Shown: positions 10,338 through 21,503, counted from the first letter of the stretch. The stretch: DNA of 64,000 bases from Paraneptunicella aestuarii (GCF_019900845.1 NZ_CP074570.1:1178001-1242000); one strand, 5' to 3'. Notes: generated from the letters alone by a model not told the origin. A program made the numbers and translations.

Positions 10338-13300
10338 TGTCGAGTTCGTGCATTTACGTGTTCACAGTGATTTTTCCATGTGCGATGGCCTGAATAAGGT
10401 CAAGCCGATACTGGCAAAAGCCAAATCATTGAACATGCCCGCCATTGCTATTACTGACCAGATGAATATGTGTGGTCTGGTGAAGTATTACGGTGCCGCA
10501 CATGGCATGGGATTAAAGCCAATTATTGGCGCGGATTTTTGGGTGCAAGACCCGGCGTTGCCCGATGAAAACCTGACGCGCTTGACGTTATTGGCACAGA
10601 ATAATGACGGTTACAAAAACATCACCTTGTTGATTTCAAAAGCTTATCAACGCGGCAACATCAATGAACGAGCCGTGATTGATGTTGATTGGCTTATTGA
10701 ACATAACGACGGTGTTATTGTTCTCTCTGGAGCCAAAGACGGTGATTTGGGCGTCGCCTTACGTAAAGGCAATATGGCGCAATCGGCCACTATTACTCAG
10801 TTTTATAAAACTCATTTTCCTGATCGTTATTACGTTGAGTTGCACCGTACTGGTCGTGCGGGTGAAGAAGATTATCTTCATGCCGCAGTAGAGTGGGCTG
10901 CTGAAAATGATTTACCTGTGGTTGCGACCAATGAAGTGTGTTTTAACAACCAGGAAGATTTCGAAGCTCATGAAATTCGTGTCTGTATCCACGACGGCTA
11001 TACCCTGGACGATACTCGACGTCCCAAGTTGTATTCAGAACAGCAATACATGCGCAGCCCGGAAGAAATGGCCGAGCTGTTCTCAGATATTCCTGAAGCC
11101 ATTGCCAATACGGTTGAAATTGCCAAGCGCTGTAATGTAACGGTATTGCTAGGGGAATACTTCCTGCCTAAATGCCCAACCGGAGATCTGACCGAAGAAG
11201 ACTTTCTGGTCAAGAAATCTCAGGAAGGTTTGGAAGAGCGATTGGAGTTCTTGTTCCCGAATCCGGAAGTGCGCGCCAAAAAACGACCTGAATATGATGA
11301 GCGTTTAGATATTGAGCTTAAAGTAATTAACCAGATGGGATTCCCCGGTTACTTCCTGATCGTTATGGAGTTTATTCAGTGGAGTAAGGATCACGGCATT
11401 CCGGTTGGCCCTGGGCGTGGTTCGGGTGCGGGTTCTTTAGTGGCGTATGCATTAAAAATTACTGATTTGGATCCGCTGGAATTCGATCTGCTATTCGAAC
11501 GATTCTTGAACCCTGAGCGGGTTTCCATGCCCGACTTCGACGTCGATTTTTGTATGGATCGTCGCGATGAAGTTATCGATCACGTTGCCGATTTGTATGG
11601 GCGTGATGCGGTATCTCAGATCATTACTTTTGGAACCATGGCTGCCAAGGCGGTAGTGCGAGATGTTGGCCGGGTTTTGGGTCATCCCTATGGTTTCGTT
11701 GATAAGATTTCCAAACTGATCCCGGGTGATCCGGGTATGACTCTGGCAAAGGCATTTGAAGTTGAGCCGCGTTTACCCGAAGTGTATGAGCAGGACGAAG
11801 AAGTCCGTGACCTGATTGATATGGCACGCACACTCGAAGGTGTGGTACGTAACGCAGGTAAACACGCCGGGGGCGTGGTTATTGCGCCAACCAAGATCAC
11901 TGACTTCTCGCCTTTGTATTGTGATGATCAGGGTAAAAACCCGGTGACACAATTCGATAAGAACGACGTTGAAACCGCCGGCTTGGTAAAGTTCGACTTC
12001 TTGGGATTACGCACATTGACCATTATCCAGTGGGCATTGGACATGATCCTGGAAGGGCGTGGTAAAGAGATCGATATTTCCGCCATTCCATTGGACGACA
12101 AAGAAAGCTTTGGCATGTTACAGCGTGCTGAAACAACCGCGGTATTCCAGTTGGAATCTCGCGGTATGAAAGATCTGGTTAAGCGTCTGCGTCCGGATAA
12201 TTTTGAAGATATTATCGCTTTGGTGGCCTTGTTCCGACCGGGGCCATTGCAGTCGGGCATGGTAGATAACTTCATCGACCGTAAGCATGGTCGTGAGGCG
12301 ATTTCCTATCCGGATGCCCAGTATCAGCACGAGTGCTTGCAAGAAATTTTGCAGCCCACTTACGGCATCATCCTGTATCAAGAGCAGGTTATGCAGATTG
12401 CCCAGGTCATGGCGGGTTACAGCCTCGGCGGCGCCGACTTGCTGCGCCGAGCCATGGGTAAGAAAAAGCCGGAAGAGATGGCAAAACAACGGGCTGTCTT
12501 TCAGGAAGGTTCGCAGAATAACAACATCGACCCCGAATTGGCGATGAAGATCTTCGACCTGGTAGAGAAGTTCGCGGGATACGGGTTTAACAAATCTCAC
12601 TCTGCAGCTTATGCCCTGGTTTCCTATCAAACATTGTGGTTAAAGGCACATTATCCGGCTGAGTTTATGGCTGCGGTAATGTCTGCTGATATGGATAACA
12701 CTGACAAAATCGTTACTTTGGTTGATGAATGCCAGCGTATGGGACTGGAAGTGTTACCGCCTGATTTGAATACCGGTAAATACAAGTTTTCGGTGAATGA
12801 TGACGGCCAGATTGTTTATGGAATCGGTGCGATTAAAGGCGTCGGTGAAGGCCCCATTGAAGCCATTATCCATGCGCGTGAAACTCATGGTTTCTTCACT
12901 GATTTATTTGATTTCTGTGGCAAGGTCGAATTGAAGCGCGTAAACAAACGCGTGTTGGAAAAATTAGTGTTGGCGGGGGCTATGGATAACCTCGGGCCTC
13001 ATCGTGCGGCACTGATGGCAACCTTGCCCGATGCGCTGGCTGCAGCAGAACAACACAGAAAAGCCGAATCCTGCGGGCAATCAGACATGTTTGGTTTGAT
13101 GACCAATGAACCGGAAGATGTGTCTGCTACTTTCGTTGATGTACCTGAATGGCCGGAGAAACAATGGCTGGATGGTGAAAAGGAAACCTTGGGTCTGTAT
13201 TTGACCGGGCATCCTATCAACCAATATCGCGATGAAATTAAGCATTATTGTTCTGGCCGTTTGGTGGATCTTAAACCCACAGCACGAGACGGTAACATTA

Positions 13301-13800
13301 CTGCGGTAGGCTTGGTGTTGTCGGTTCGTGTGTTAGTGAATAAAAAAGGGCGGCGTTGGGCGATTGTGACATTGGATGATAAGAGTGCCCGGGTTGATGC
13401 GCGCTTTTTCCCGGATGATTTTGAAAAATACGAAGAGATTTTACAGACAGATAAAGTGCTGGTGGTCAGCGGCTCTGTCAGTTTTGATGATTTTTCTGGT
13501 GGTCATACCATCACAGTGCGCGAAGCAATGGATAATATCAAGGCACGAGAAAAATACTTGAAACGTATTCAACTGACTTTGGACGACGCCTGGATTGAGC
13601 CAGGTAATATTCAAAAGCTACAGGCAATTATGCAGAACTATAGAAACGGCGCTTGTCCCGTTTCTATCAAGTACATGCATGAGGATGCCGAGGCGGTTTT
13701 GAATGTTGGGGCAATGTGGTATCTGGTTCCTGAAGACCAACTGCTGCATGAGCTTAAGCAACTGTTAAGTCCTGAGCAGGTAAGTTTAAAATTTCATTAG
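10330..13800 (+). CDS. dnaE: DNA polymerase III subunit alpha
   Basis: DnaE is the catalytic subunit of the replicative DNA polymerase. The 1156-residue chain has an N-terminal PHP domain ([13 protein letters not shown]). The palm carries the catalytic acidic triad in [12 protein letters not shown] near residue 400, and the finger region holds [14 protein letters not shown]. Helix-hairpin-helix and OB-fold (about residues 990-1070) segments follow near the C terminus. Length matches the 1160-residue gammaproteobacterial form. A 258-base gap with a small hairpin separates it from accA. Confidence 0.98.
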   Translation: MHNVEFVHLRVHSDFSMCDGLNKVKPILAKAKSLNMPAIAITDQMNMCGLVKYYGAAHGMGLKPIIGADFWVQDPALPDENLTRLTLLAQNNDGYKNITLLISKAYQRGNINERAVIDVDWLIEHNDGVIVLSGAKDGDLGVALRKGNMAQSATITQFYKTHFPDRYYVELHRTGRAGEEDYLHAAVEWAAENDLPVVATNEVCFNNQEDFEAHEIRVCIHDGYTLDDTRRPKLYSEQQYMRSPEEMAELFSDIPEAIANTVEIAKRCNVTVLLGEYFLPKCPTGDLTEEDFLVKKSQEGLEERLEFLFPNPEVRAKKRPEYDERLDIELKVINQMGFPGYFLIVMEFIQWSKDHGIPVGPGRGSGAGSLVAYALKITDLDPLEFDLLFERFLNPERVSMPDFDVDFCMDRRDEVIDHVADLYGRDAVSQIITFGTMAAKAVVRDVGRVLGHPYGFVDKISKLIPGDPGMTLAKAFEVEPRLPEVYEQDEEVRDLIDMARTLEGVVRNAGKHAGGVVIAPTKITDFSPLYCDDQGKNPVTQFDKNDVETAGLVKFDFLGLRTLTIIQWALDMILEGRGKEIDISAIPLDDKESFGMLQRAETTAVFQLESRGMKDLVKRLRPDNFEDIIALVALFRPGPLQSGMVDNFIDRKHGREAISYPDAQYQHECLQEILQPTYGIILYQEQVMQIAQVMAGYSLGGADLLRRAMGKKKPEEMAKQRAVFQEGSQNNNIDPELAMKIFDLVEKFAGYGFNKSHSAAYALVSYQTLWLKAHYPAEFMAAVMSADMDNTDKIVTLVDECQRMGLEVLPPDLNTGKYKFSVNDDGQIVYGIGAIKGVGEGPIEAIIHARETHGFFTDLFDFCGKVELKRVNKRVLEKLVLAGAMDNLGPHRAALMATLPDALAAAEQHRKAESCGQSDMFGLMTNEPEDVSATFVDVPEWPEKQWLDGEKETLGLYLTGHPINQYRDEIKHYCSGRLVDLKPTARDGNITAVGLVLSVRVLVNKKGRRWAIVTLDDKSARVDARFFPDDFEKYEEILQTDKVLVVSGSVSFDDFSGGHTITVREAMDNIKAREKYLKRIQLTLDDAWIEPGNIQKLQAIMQNYRNGACPVSIKYMHEDAEAVLNVGAMWYLVPEDQLLHELKQLLSPEQVSLKFH

Positions 13801-13841
13801 TCGTGGTTGGAATGTTGTAGTCTTCATCGCCGATATGGCAG

Positions 13842-13864
13842 CCTTATATTGAGTCGATATAAGG
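13842..13864 (+). terminator. Small hairpin after dnaE
   Basis: A perfect 8-base inverted repeat (CCTTATAT and ATATAAGG) with a 7-base loop sits about 40 bases after the dnaE stop. It has no following run of T, so it could attenuate or protect the 3' end rather than terminate. The rest of the 258-base gap to accA shows no other clear signal. Confidence 0.35.
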
Positions 13865-14058
13865 GATGAAAAAATGTCAGGGTAAAAAATAATACCTCAA
13901 GGATGTACACATTGGACTTTTTGTGAAAAAATTACCCGAATAACCTTATTGGTTCATCAAATCAACAGCGACGTTTTTGATTTGTTTGGATAAACGAGGA
14001 TGACCTTTACAGGACTGAACATCTAACGACAAACTAACACTAACTAGTAGGAACCGGA

Positions 14059-15015
14059 ATGAGTTTACATTTCCTTGAATTTGAGCAACCTATCGCTGAG
14101 TTGGAAGCTAAGATTGACGAACTCCGTTCGGTTAATCAGGGCGGTGAGTTTGATCTGGGGTTAGAAGAGGAAATTACCAAACTGCGTGAAAAAAACGCAG
14201 AACTAACCAAGAAAATTTTCGCTAACCTGGGTCCCTGGCAAATCTCGCAATTGGCTCGCCATCCGTTGCGGCCTTATACCCTTGATTACATTCCACGTAT
14301 CTTTACCGAATTTGATGAGTTGTGCGGTGATCGTGCTTTTGCTGATGATAAAGCTATCGTTGGCGGGTTAGCGAAGATCGATGGAAAACCTGTCATGGTG
14401 ATTGGTCATCAAAAAGGTCGAGATACCTCAGAAAAGATTAAACGTAATTTCGGCATGCCAAAACCGGAAGGCTATCGTAAAGCTTTGCGTTTAATGGAAA
14501 TGGCGGAGCGTTTTAACCTTCCTATTATTACTTTCATCGACACTCCTGGAGCTTATCCTGGTGTGGGCGCGGAAGAACGTGGTCAAAGTGAAGCGATTGC
14601 CCGTAACCTGAAAGTCATGGCTGAACTGAATGTTCCTGTGATTTGTACTGTTATCGGTGAAGGTGGTTCTGGTGGTGCGTTGGCGATTGGTGTTGGCGAC
14701 AGAGTTAACATGTTGCAATACAGCACTTACTCGGTAATTTCTCCAGAAGGTTGTGCGTCAATTTTGTGGAAGAGTGCTGAGAAAGCCAACCTGGCTGCGG
14801 AAGCCATGGGTGTATCTGCTCCTCAAATTAAAGAGTTGGGCTTGATCAACAACATTATTGATGAACCACTAGGTGGCGCGCATCGAGACCACGACAGCAT
14901 GGCTGCTAACCTGAAAGCCTGTTTGAAACAGCAACTGTCTCAGTTGTCCAGCTTGTCTAAAGAAGACTTGTTGGCACAACGTTACGAGCGTTTGATGTCT
15001 TTCGGGTATTGCTAA
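14059..15015 (+). CDS. accA: Acetyl-CoA carboxylase carboxyltransferase subunit alpha
   Basis: AccA with AccD transfers the carboxyl group from biotin to acetyl-CoA, forming malonyl-CoA for fatty acid synthesis. The 318-residue protein shows a helical N terminus, then the crotonase-like carboxyltransferase core with [16 protein letters not shown] around residue 167 and [12 protein letters not shown] around residue 200. Length and motifs match the family. Start ATG at 14059 follows GGAACCGG. A hairpin follows the stop. Confidence 0.98.
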   Translation: MSLHFLEFEQPIAELEAKIDELRSVNQGGEFDLGLEEEITKLREKNAELTKKIFANLGPWQISQLARHPLRPYTLDYIPRIFTEFDELCGDRAFADDKAIVGGLAKIDGKPVMVIGHQKGRDTSEKIKRNFGMPKPEGYRKALRLMEMAERFNLPIITFIDTPGAYPGVGAEERGQSEAIARNLKVMAELNVPVICTVIGEGGSGGALAIGVGDRVNMLQYSTYSVISPEGCASILWKSAEKANLAAEAMGVSAPQIKELGLINNIIDEPLGGAHRDHDSMAANLKACLKQQLSQLSSLSKEDLLAQRYERLMSFGYC

Positions 15016-15049
15016 CAGCAAGTCTTATCCGCTATTGCAAGATTGATTC

Positions 15050-15075
15050 AAGGCTCTCTTTTATCAGAGAGCCTT
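15050..15075 (+). terminator. Hairpin terminator after accA
   Basis: A 9-base perfect stem, AAGGCTCTC and GAGAGCCTT, encloses an 8-base T-rich loop 35 bases after accA. There is no long T run after the stem, so efficiency is uncertain. It separates accA from tilS. Confidence 0.6.
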
Positions 15076-15127
15076 GCTAAATCACTTAAACTCCTTTATA
15101 CCAAGCCAACAGATTTAAAATCCGGGT

Positions 15128-16573
15128 TTGTTTGTGTCTTTAGTCACCCTGCTAACAAACAAGTTAGCCGAGTATCATCTTCTTACTGGTTCCAAGTGCT
15201 TAACTGTCGCCTATAGCGGTGGTGTTGATTCTCATGTTCTGTTGCATCTCTGTAGCGAGCTACGTCACGCTTATCCTCAGCTTGAACTAAAAGCGATTCA
15301 CGTCAATCACGGTATTAGCGATAACGCCGACGATTGGCAGCAACATTGTGTGTCGGTTTGTGCTGGTTTAAATATTCCGCTGCTAGTGAAAAAAGTTCGT
15401 GTCGAAAAAACGTCACGCCAAAGTCTGGAAGCCTTGGCAAGAGAAGAGCGATATCAGGCTTTCCAACAAACACTCACCGAAAAAGAAGTGTTGTTATTGG
15501 GGCAGCATCAACAGGATCAGGCGGAAACCCTATTGTTGCAGTTAAAGCGCGGGGCTGGCCCGAAAGGGCTTTCCGCAATGCCTGAGTGGGGCTTATTGCC
15601 GTGGAACGCTGCCAGTTCAAACATTCATTGTTTACGTCCTTTATTGCAGGTTGATAAGAGTCAAATTCTGGAATATGCCAAACTGCATGGGTTGCAATGG
15701 GTTGAAGACGAATCGAATACTGATACTCAATACGACCGTAACTTCCTGCGACAACAGGTATTGCCATTACTGGAGCAACGTTGGCAAGGCTTTAGTGCGG
15801 CGTTAGGGCGCAGCGCTCGACTTTGTGCGGAACAGCAAGCGTTACTGGATGAGCAGGCTGACGAATTTATTGGTGATTTAGGCTCAAAAGCCAATGCATT
15901 AAATATCGAAGCCTTGCTGAGCCATTCTTTGGCATGGCAAAAGCAGATTTTGCGAAGGTGGATTTCTGTCTTATCTCAGCAAAACACGGATTTAGCCATG
16001 CCATCAGAGAAGCAATTACAGCACATTATAGCGGATGTGTTATCCGCTGCTGATGATGCCAATCCTGTGGTTGTTGCAGGAGAGTGGCAGTATCGACGTT
16101 ATCAGGGGCATTTGTATTTGCTGCCAGTGTTTCAAGACTTAAAACATATTGAGTTGCATTGGACGTCATCAGAAAACGAGAGTGAGCCATTGCAACTACC
16201 AGATGGGCTCGGTCATTACTATTTGTCTACAGCAAGACCCGATATCGAACAGGCTACCTATTTGCCTCTTGTTAACCCGGATGCTCATAAAATTTGTGTA
16301 CGTTTTTCCGGCTTTGGTATTCGTTTTAAGCTTCGTCATCATTCAATGAGTAAACCATTGAAACAGTGGTTTAAAGAAGAATGGAAGTTGCCACCCTGGG
16401 AGCGAGAGCGTTTACCTTTATTGTTTGTGGATGAGCAGTTGGTTGCGGTAGGTAATCGATGGATTGCTCATGACGATGTCTTCGCAAGTTTAAATCACCT
16501 TGATGTTTCTGAATCGCAAGTGGCGGATAGAAATAAAGGCGGTATCTGGTTTTACTGGCAGTCCTTTGCCTGA
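15128..16573 (+). CDS. tilS: tRNA(Ile)-lysidine synthase
   Basis: TilS attaches lysine to C34 of the CAU-anticodon isoleucine tRNA using ATP, so that it reads AUA and is charged with isoleucine. The 481-residue protein has the N-type ATP pyrophosphatase P-loop SGGVDSH near residue 29, AIHVNHG, and the HQQDQAET segment. It also has the C-terminal TilS domain with KQWFKE and PPWERERLPLLF. The start is a TTG or nearby GTG (15134) with no strong ribosome binding site; I kept the longer form. It is the last gene of the plus-strand housekeeping block and converges with the diguanylate cyclase gene. Confidence 0.94.
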   Translation: MFVSLVTLLTNKLAEYHLLTGSKCLTVAYSGGVDSHVLLHLCSELRHAYPQLELKAIHVNHGISDNADDWQQHCVSVCAGLNIPLLVKKVRVEKTSRQSLEALAREERYQAFQQTLTEKEVLLLGQHQQDQAETLLLQLKRGAGPKGLSAMPEWGLLPWNAASSNIHCLRPLLQVDKSQILEYAKLHGLQWVEDESNTDTQYDRNFLRQQVLPLLEQRWQGFSAALGRSARLCAEQQALLDEQADEFIGDLGSKANALNIEALLSHSLAWQKQILRRWISVLSQQNTDLAMPSEKQLQHIIADVLSAADDANPVVVAGEWQYRRYQGHLYLLPVFQDLKHIELHWTSSENESEPLQLPDGLGHYYLSTARPDIEQATYLPLVNPDAHKICVRFSGFGIRFKLRHHSMSKPLKQWFKEEWKLPPWERERLPLLFVDEQLVAVGNRWIAHDDVFASLNHLDVSESQVADRNKGGIWFYWQSFA

Positions 16574-16641
16574 ATGAAACCGTTGGAGTGAGGAAGATGG
16601 CAATAGCTTGCCAGTTCCCTCTAATCTATTACGTGAATTGC

Positions 16642-17616
16642 CTATGCGTGAACGATACAGTCTCTGCCTTGGCGTTTGGCGCTATACAACGCTTCATCGG
16701 CTCTTAAGAACAATGACTCTGGTGTGTCATTTGCTTCCAATTCCGCTAAACCTACGCTGCAGGTAATGTCATGCTTTTTCAAAATCACATTATTACGAAT
16801 GGCGTGCAGTAAACGCGGCACAATTTTGTTGTTGGCAACACTTTTGTCACCTTGAATAATGCAGCAGAATTCATCACCACCGAATCTGAAAGCATAGTCA
16901 GAGGCGCGCAAGGAGCGTGATAGCTCTTCTGAAAAGGCTACTAATACTTTGTCGCCTTCGTTGTGTCCGTAGAAATCATTAACAGGCTTGAATTTGTCCA
17001 AATCTAAGACCAATAAAGTGAGGTCTTCTCCGGTTCTTTGAGACTGGCGACACAACTTGCTTAAGGTGTCGTTATACATGGTTCTGTTGCCCAAAGAGGT
17101 TAAAGGATCTTTCATTGCCACCTGTTGAAGCTGGGTAAATGCAATAGCGTTACGCAATGGTATACGCAGAATTTTATGTAATTCCCGTATGATCTGCTGA
17201 GCACGAATACTCAGCGTGTTGTTATAAAAATGACGGATTTGAATGGCGGGTTCGTCATCATATTCTGCGATCATGGATTTTTCTGACTGACCAGCATTGG
17301 TTTGTCCGGCACGATAATGACCCACAGGCGTGTCGATAGCCAAATGATTGACTGACACTCGCGCTTTCAGTTCTGCATAGTATTTTTGCAATAACTGTTG
17401 CAGATCCAGACACGATGAAAAAGACTCCAACAGATGTCGAGACTCTTTGTCTGAAAATGCATTTTCTTGCTGCTTTAAATTGAAAAAGCCTGTTCCTGTT
17501 GTACTATCGTAGAATGGTGTCAGATTTTCCAAGGTTTCACTCCTGTCAAAAAAATGACTTTTGGCCATCTTTCGCTTCATTTGTGTGGTATTTGTATAGT
17601 GATTGGCAAATACCAT
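16642..17616 (-). CDS. GGDEF-domain diguanylate cyclase
   Basis: The protein should make cyclic di-GMP from two GTP. Its 324 residues comprise an N-terminal region of about 150 residues without a recognised sensor domain and a C-terminal GGDEF domain that begins at DPLTSLGNR. The active-site signature is an intact GGDEF. A RASD sequence five residues before it matches the RxxD inhibitory site, so product feedback inhibition is expected. No transmembrane segment is evident. The start is uncertain, because Met13 and Met17 are alternatives and no clear ribosome binding site is seen. It is divergent from the Kef-type antiporter gene. Confidence 0.9.
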   Translation of the reverse strand: MVFANHYTNTTQMKRKMAKSHFFDRSETLENLTPFYDSTTGTGFFNLKQQENAFSDKESRHLLESFSSCLDLQQLLQKYYAELKARVSVNHLAIDTPVGHYRAGQTNAGQSEKSMIAEYDDEPAIQIRHFYNNTLSIRAQQIIRELHKILRIPLRNAIAFTQLQQVAMKDPLTSLGNRTMYNDTLSKLCRQSQRTGEDLTLLVLDLDKFKPVNDFYGHNEGDKVLVAFSEELSRSLRASDYAFRFGGDEFCCIIQGDKSVANNKIVPRLLHAIRNNVILKKHDITCSVGLAELEANDTPESLFLRADEALYSAKRQGRDCIVHA

Positions 17617-17659
17617 GCCATCTAGTCAAATAATCGTAGAATTAAAATAAAGGATCGCT

Positions 17660-19624
17660 ATGCAAGGTGGATTTGTTGATATTTTGCTACTGATGACATT
17701 TGCTGTTTTAGCCGTTTGGTGGTTTAAACGCATCAATCTCCCTCCCATCCTTGCTTATCTCTGCTGCGGCATTGTTGCAGGCCCCAATCTGCTAGGTATC
17801 TACGCCCATCCTGAAGAAATGCATTTCTTTGCCGAGCTGGGGATTGTCTTTCTGCTGTTTTCACTCGGGCTGGAATTTTCACTGCCAAAAATGGTTGCGA
17901 TGCGGCATTTAGTGTTTGGTGTCGGTTTGGGGCAGATGGTCAGTACCACTGTGATATTTATGTGGATCGCTTTGGCTTTAGGGGCAGAGCCTATTCCCGC
18001 TTTCGTTATTGGCAGTATGCTGGCTTTGTCTTCCACCGCTATCGTTATCAAACAATCCAGTGAAATGGGGATCCTCAATACGAATAGAGCGCAATTGGCT
18101 GTCAGTATTTTGTTATTGCAGGACTTGGCCGTTGTGCCATTGCTGATTGTTATCCCATTACTTGCAGAAGGGGATGGTTCCAGCATGGTGTTGGGCATTG
18201 CTTTTGCGGTGCTAAAAGGAACGCTGGTTTTCCTGTTATTGCTATCGTTGGGCAAGTGGGCTTTACCCAGAATATTTAACGAAGTCGCTCGTACTCGTAC
18301 TGATGAACTCTTTGTTCTCACTACTATCCTGGTTGCGCTAATTGCCGCCGGGATTACTTATTCCTTTGGATTGTCGATGGCGTTAGGCGCGTTTCTGGCG
18401 GGTATGATGTTGGGTGAAAGCCAGTATCGACACCAGTTAGAGGCGGATATACGTCCATTTCGCGACATATTTATGGGGCTGTTTTTCATTACCATCGGTA
18501 TGCAGCTGGATCTGACCATATTGTTGACCGAGCTGCATTGGGTAATGCTTGGGCTGGTCGTGTTAATGTCGGTCAAAATTCTATTGATTCTGGCGTCTGC
18601 CTGGACATTTAAAGCTTCCGCCAAAGATGCGCTTGCTGCGGGTTTGAAGCTTTGTCAGATGGGGGAGTTTAGTTTCATTCTCGCGTCGTTGGCGGCCAAG
18701 CATAATATTATCAATGCCGAACAAGCGTCGTTGTTACTGAGTGTCGGTATTTTAAGTATGGCGGTCACTCCCTGGTTGGTTTCTCATAGTGATGAACTGG
18801 CAAAGCGTATTTTCAAGGAAAAATCCCGTTCGGTTGATAACGCCGACATGCAAGAAAAGCAGTATAAAGATCATGTGTTGATTTTTGGTTATGGGCGGGT
18901 AGGGCAGTCGGTTAGTCGGTTGTTGAAGTTTGAGCATATTGACTATGTGGCTGTGGATAATGACCCTGTGCGTGTTCATGAAAGCCGAATGGCCGGTGAA
19001 CGCGTGTATTTTGGTGATGTACGGCAAAAGGATATCTTGCGCGCAGTTGGTATCAATAAGGCAAAACTGGCGATTCTGACCTTTGACCATCATGCTTCGG
19101 CCATGAATGTGCTGGAAACTGTTCGCGCGATCAATCCGGATATTCCTATCGTGGTGAGAACACGCAAGGACTATCATCTGGAAGAGCTCTACGGAGCTGG
19201 TGCGACTCAGGTTGTGCCTGAAATACTGGAAGGAAGCCTGATGCTGGTATCTCAGGTGATGCATTTGTCGGGAATACCCATGGCAAAAATCCTGAAAAGA
19301 GTACGATCTGAGCGTAAAGATCACTATCGTCACATGCATGGTTTTTTCCCGGGCGAAACCACACAAATTAACTATGAAAGTAAAGACAAACTGGCCTTTA
19401 TGCATGCGGTGATGCTTTCTCCCGGCGCTAACGCCGTAGGAAAGACATTGGATGAAATGAATCTGGATAATATGCGTGTCGGTGTGCAATCGTTACGTCG
19501 AGATAATGAAGAAATATCACAACCTGCCGGTGATACACGACTGCAGGCTAATGACGTATTAATTATCACCGGGCGTCCAAGACGGGTTGAACGAGCTGAA
19601 CGCGTGTTGTTGGAAGGCCGCTAA
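17660..19624 (+). CDS. Kef-type monovalent cation:proton antiporter (CPA2 family)
   Basis: A membrane antiporter of the KefB/KefC/YbaL group that moves K+ or Na+ against protons. Of the 654 residues, about 1-380 form a dozen hydrophobic segments with the family stretch FLLFSLGLEFS and LQDLAVVPLL. Residues from about 405 form an RCK (TrkA-N) domain with a Rossmann motif (FGYGRVGQSV). The C-terminal 80 residues resemble a TrkA-C domain (DVLIITGRPRRVERAE). An AAGGATC ribosome binding site precedes the ATG. Glutathione gating as in KefC is not evident. The substrate ion cannot be assigned from sequence. Confidence 0.9.
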   Translation: MQGGFVDILLLMTFAVLAVWWFKRINLPPILAYLCCGIVAGPNLLGIYAHPEEMHFFAELGIVFLLFSLGLEFSLPKMVAMRHLVFGVGLGQMVSTTVIFMWIALALGAEPIPAFVIGSMLALSSTAIVIKQSSEMGILNTNRAQLAVSILLLQDLAVVPLLIVIPLLAEGDGSSMVLGIAFAVLKGTLVFLLLLSLGKWALPRIFNEVARTRTDELFVLTTILVALIAAGITYSFGLSMALGAFLAGMMLGESQYRHQLEADIRPFRDIFMGLFFITIGMQLDLTILLTELHWVMLGLVVLMSVKILLILASAWTFKASAKDALAAGLKLCQMGEFSFILASLAAKHNIINAEQASLLLSVGILSMAVTPWLVSHSDELAKRIFKEKSRSVDNADMQEKQYKDHVLIFGYGRVGQSVSRLLKFEHIDYVAVDNDPVRVHESRMAGERVYFGDVRQKDILRAVGINKAKLAILTFDHHASAMNVLETVRAINPDIPIVVRTRKDYHLEELYGAGATQVVPEILEGSLMLVSQVMHLSGIPMAKILKRVRSERKDHYRHMHGFFPGETTQINYESKDKLAFMHAVMLSPGANAVGKTLDEMNLDNMRVGVQSLRRDNEEISQPAGDTRLQANDVLIITGRPRRVERAERVLLEGR

Positions 19625-19667
19625 GATTCTAAAGCTGTAGCCAACGTTACTGTAAAGGTAAAAACGA

Positions 19668-20243
19668 ATGCTAAATGAATTAGACAATATCGTAGAATTT
19701 TTACGCCGGGCAGAGCAGTTAAAAAATACCTTACGGCGAGCGTATACATCAGAAGGACGGCACGAAAGCACCGCCGAGCACACTTGGCGTTTATGCTTGA
19801 TGGTGCTGGTGATGGAGAAGCATTACCCCGATATTGATACGCTTAAATTAATGAAAATGTGTATTGTGCATGATTTGGGCGAAGCGATTAGTGGTGATAT
19901 TGCCGCAGTTGATCAGGTTCCGGGGCAAAACAAATCAGAGCAAGAACGACAGGATTTATTGCAATTGGTTGAGCCGTTACCTCATGAATTGCAGAATGAG
20001 ATCATGGCGCTTTGGGATGAGTATGAACAAGCAGAATCCCAGGAAGCAAAGTTAGCAAAAGCATTGGATAAGCTGGAGACTATTTTGCAGCATACCCAAG
20101 GCATTAATCCCCCGGATTTTAACTACGCTTTTAACCTTGAATACGGTAAGCGCTACACGCAGTTTGATCCACTGACATCGCAATTAAGAGCAATATTGGA
20201 CATTGATACCCAGCGTTTGGCAGATGAAAACCCGGTTGATTGA
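19668..20243 (+). CDS. HD-domain phosphohydrolase of the HDDC2/YfbR type
   Basis: A 191-residue soluble HD-domain protein, probably a metal-dependent 5'-deoxynucleotidase or related nucleotide phosphatase. The HD metal residues are visible in ESTAEHTWRL (first His), CIVHDLGEAISGDI (the HD pair) and ALDKLETILQ (last Asp). This arrangement and the length match the HDDC2-like branch. It lies 43 bases downstream of the antiporter gene on the same strand, but a functional link is not indicated. Followed by a gap with dispersed palindromes. Confidence 0.85.
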   Translation: MLNELDNIVEFLRRAEQLKNTLRRAYTSEGRHESTAEHTWRLCLMVLVMEKHYPDIDTLKLMKMCIVHDLGEAISGDIAAVDQVPGQNKSEQERQDLLQLVEPLPHELQNEIMALWDEYEQAESQEAKLAKALDKLETILQHTQGINPPDFNYAFNLEYGKRYTQFDPLTSQLRAILDIDTQRLADENPVD

Positions 20244-20290
20244 GTGTGTCAATAAAGGCTTCTGGAAAGGCTTTTTTTGAATAAGCCGAG

Positions 20291-20310
20291 ATGCTGATAT
20301 TCATCAGCAT
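20291..20310. repeat. Dispersed palindrome, ATGCTGAT family
   Basis: ATGCTGAT and ATCAGCAT form an inverted repeat around four bases. The same element recurs at 20515, 24894 and 25006 with only the centre changed, often followed by GACG. It behaves like a REP-type intergenic element. The 309-base gap 20244-20552 holds three such palindromes and no credible gene. Confidence 0.75.
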
Positions 20311-20380
20311 GACGAGGGTAAAGTCCGAAAAGATTTCCCCTAAATAGCCCTCACCCCGAATTGATTTCATGATCGTTGTC

Positions 20381-20400
20381 ATTACCGCGAAGGCGGTAAT
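20381..20400. repeat. Dispersed palindrome, ATTACCGC family
   Basis: ATTACCGC, GAAG, GCGGTAAT form a perfect 8-base stem. A second complete copy is at 25059 and a half copy at 25093. Elements of this form with a GAAG loop are common REP-like repeats in proteobacterial genomes. Confidence 0.75.
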
Positions 20401-20514
20401 CCATATGCACCGTTCCTGCAAAGTCCGCATGTTGTTGCAAGCTTTTAAGTTTATGGGTTTCTGCCTTCGTAGAAACGACACATAAGGCAAGGATTTGTTG
20501 TTAGTGTGAGACAA

Positions 20515-20534
20515 ATGCTGATACTCATCAGCAT
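20515..20534. repeat. Dispersed palindrome, ATGCTGAT family (second copy)
   Basis: Copy of the 20291 element with centre ACTC. It lies 18 bases past the 3' end of the minus-strand nucleoside hydrolase gene, where it may act as a terminator hairpin. Confidence 0.7.
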
Positions 20535-20552
20535 CTTTCTCATTTAAAAGAA

Positions 20553-21503
20553 CTAAAACCCACGTCGGAATTTTTTCAGAACATAATCCAGCACTTTTTC
20601 CCTGTCGGCAGAGACTGCAACATCAATCCACTGCCCATTGCCCGGTGACTTAATCGTATGTCCCTGATTCGGCTCTTGAATCGACACATCCAATTCCATC
20701 TTCTCAAACTGAATGGCGCTGGCGTCAATTTCCAGGCAGCTTGTCGCCATCACATCCCACAAATGATAAGTGTATTCATAAGAAGGAATAGAGGTAATCG
20801 TTGCAGCCCAGAATTGCCCGGCGAGTTCTGATAAAGGAAAATCCCGTTGAGCGGCAATGGCTTTTAAAAATGGCATGTCAATCGGCAGGCAGTTGGTGGC
20901 ATCCAAGGCTACAAGCTTGATGGTTAACCCCATTTTAAACAGGTTGTTGGCGGCGTAAGGATCCCAATAAACATTCCATTCAGCACTGCCGTCATGGTTA
21001 TGCATGGCGACATTGCCTTTTACGTCAACTGCGCCGCCCATCCAGATTACTTCATCAACCTTATCTTTTAGCTCGGGATGAGTTTCCAGCGCTTTGACTA
21101 GATTGCTACAAGGCCCGGTCATTAAGATACTGATTTTGTCTTCGCTTTCCTGTAATTGCTGGATGATAAAGTCGGAGGCGGAGAGTGAAGTTAACGCGCT
21201 GGTATCCAGTTCTGTGGCTAGCATTGTTGGCAATGCATTGACCATCTTGGGTTGCGCGCGCCAGTCGTAATGAAAAGGATTTACTCCATATAAATTGCCT
21301 TTCGCGACTTTGATATCCTTGCGCTGGAATAAGCTGAGTATTTTTAAGGTGGATTCTGTTGCATCTTCAAGAAAACAGTCCGCAGGAGTAATGGTGACTC
21401 CCAATAAATCAATGTCTTCCATGGTAAGGAGTAATACTAGCGATAAAAGGTCATCGATTCCGCCATCGTGATCGAATATGACTTTACGTTTGTTAGTCAG
21501 CAT
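20553..21503 (-). CDS. Inosine/uridine-preferring nucleoside hydrolase family protein
   Basis: Nucleoside hydrolases cleave the N-glycosidic bond of ribonucleosides for salvage. The 316-residue protein begins with the calcium-binding Asp cluster DHDGGIDD near residue 10. It contains the family stretch GPCSNLVKALE, then WMGGAV, and EWNVYWDPYAA (Asn and Asp ligands of the ribose pocket). The start at 21503 was chosen over an in-frame codon 42 bases upstream because it is preceded by AGGACG and places the Asp cluster at the proper distance. The substrate is not determined. Convergent with the HD gene. Confidence 0.88.
   Translation of the reverse strand: MLTNKRKVIFDHDGGIDDLLSLVLLLTMEDIDLLGVTITPADCFLEDATESTLKILSLFQRKDIKVAKGNLYGVNPFHYDWRAQPKMVNALPTMLATELDTSALTSLSASDFIIQQLQESEDKISILMTGPCSNLVKALETHPELKDKVDEVIWMGGAVDVKGNVAMHNHDGSAEWNVYWDPYAANNLFKMGLTIKLVALDATNCLPIDMPFLKAIAAQRDFPLSELAGQFWAATITSIPSYEYTYHLWDVMATSCLEIDASAIQFEKMELDVSIQEPNQGHTIKSPGNGQWIDVAVSADREKVLDYVLKKFRRGF

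Noticed and set aside
20131..20514. 127-codon minus-strand frame in the gap after the HD gene
   Set aside because: It runs through dispersed palindromes and the 3' end of the HD gene and has no family features.
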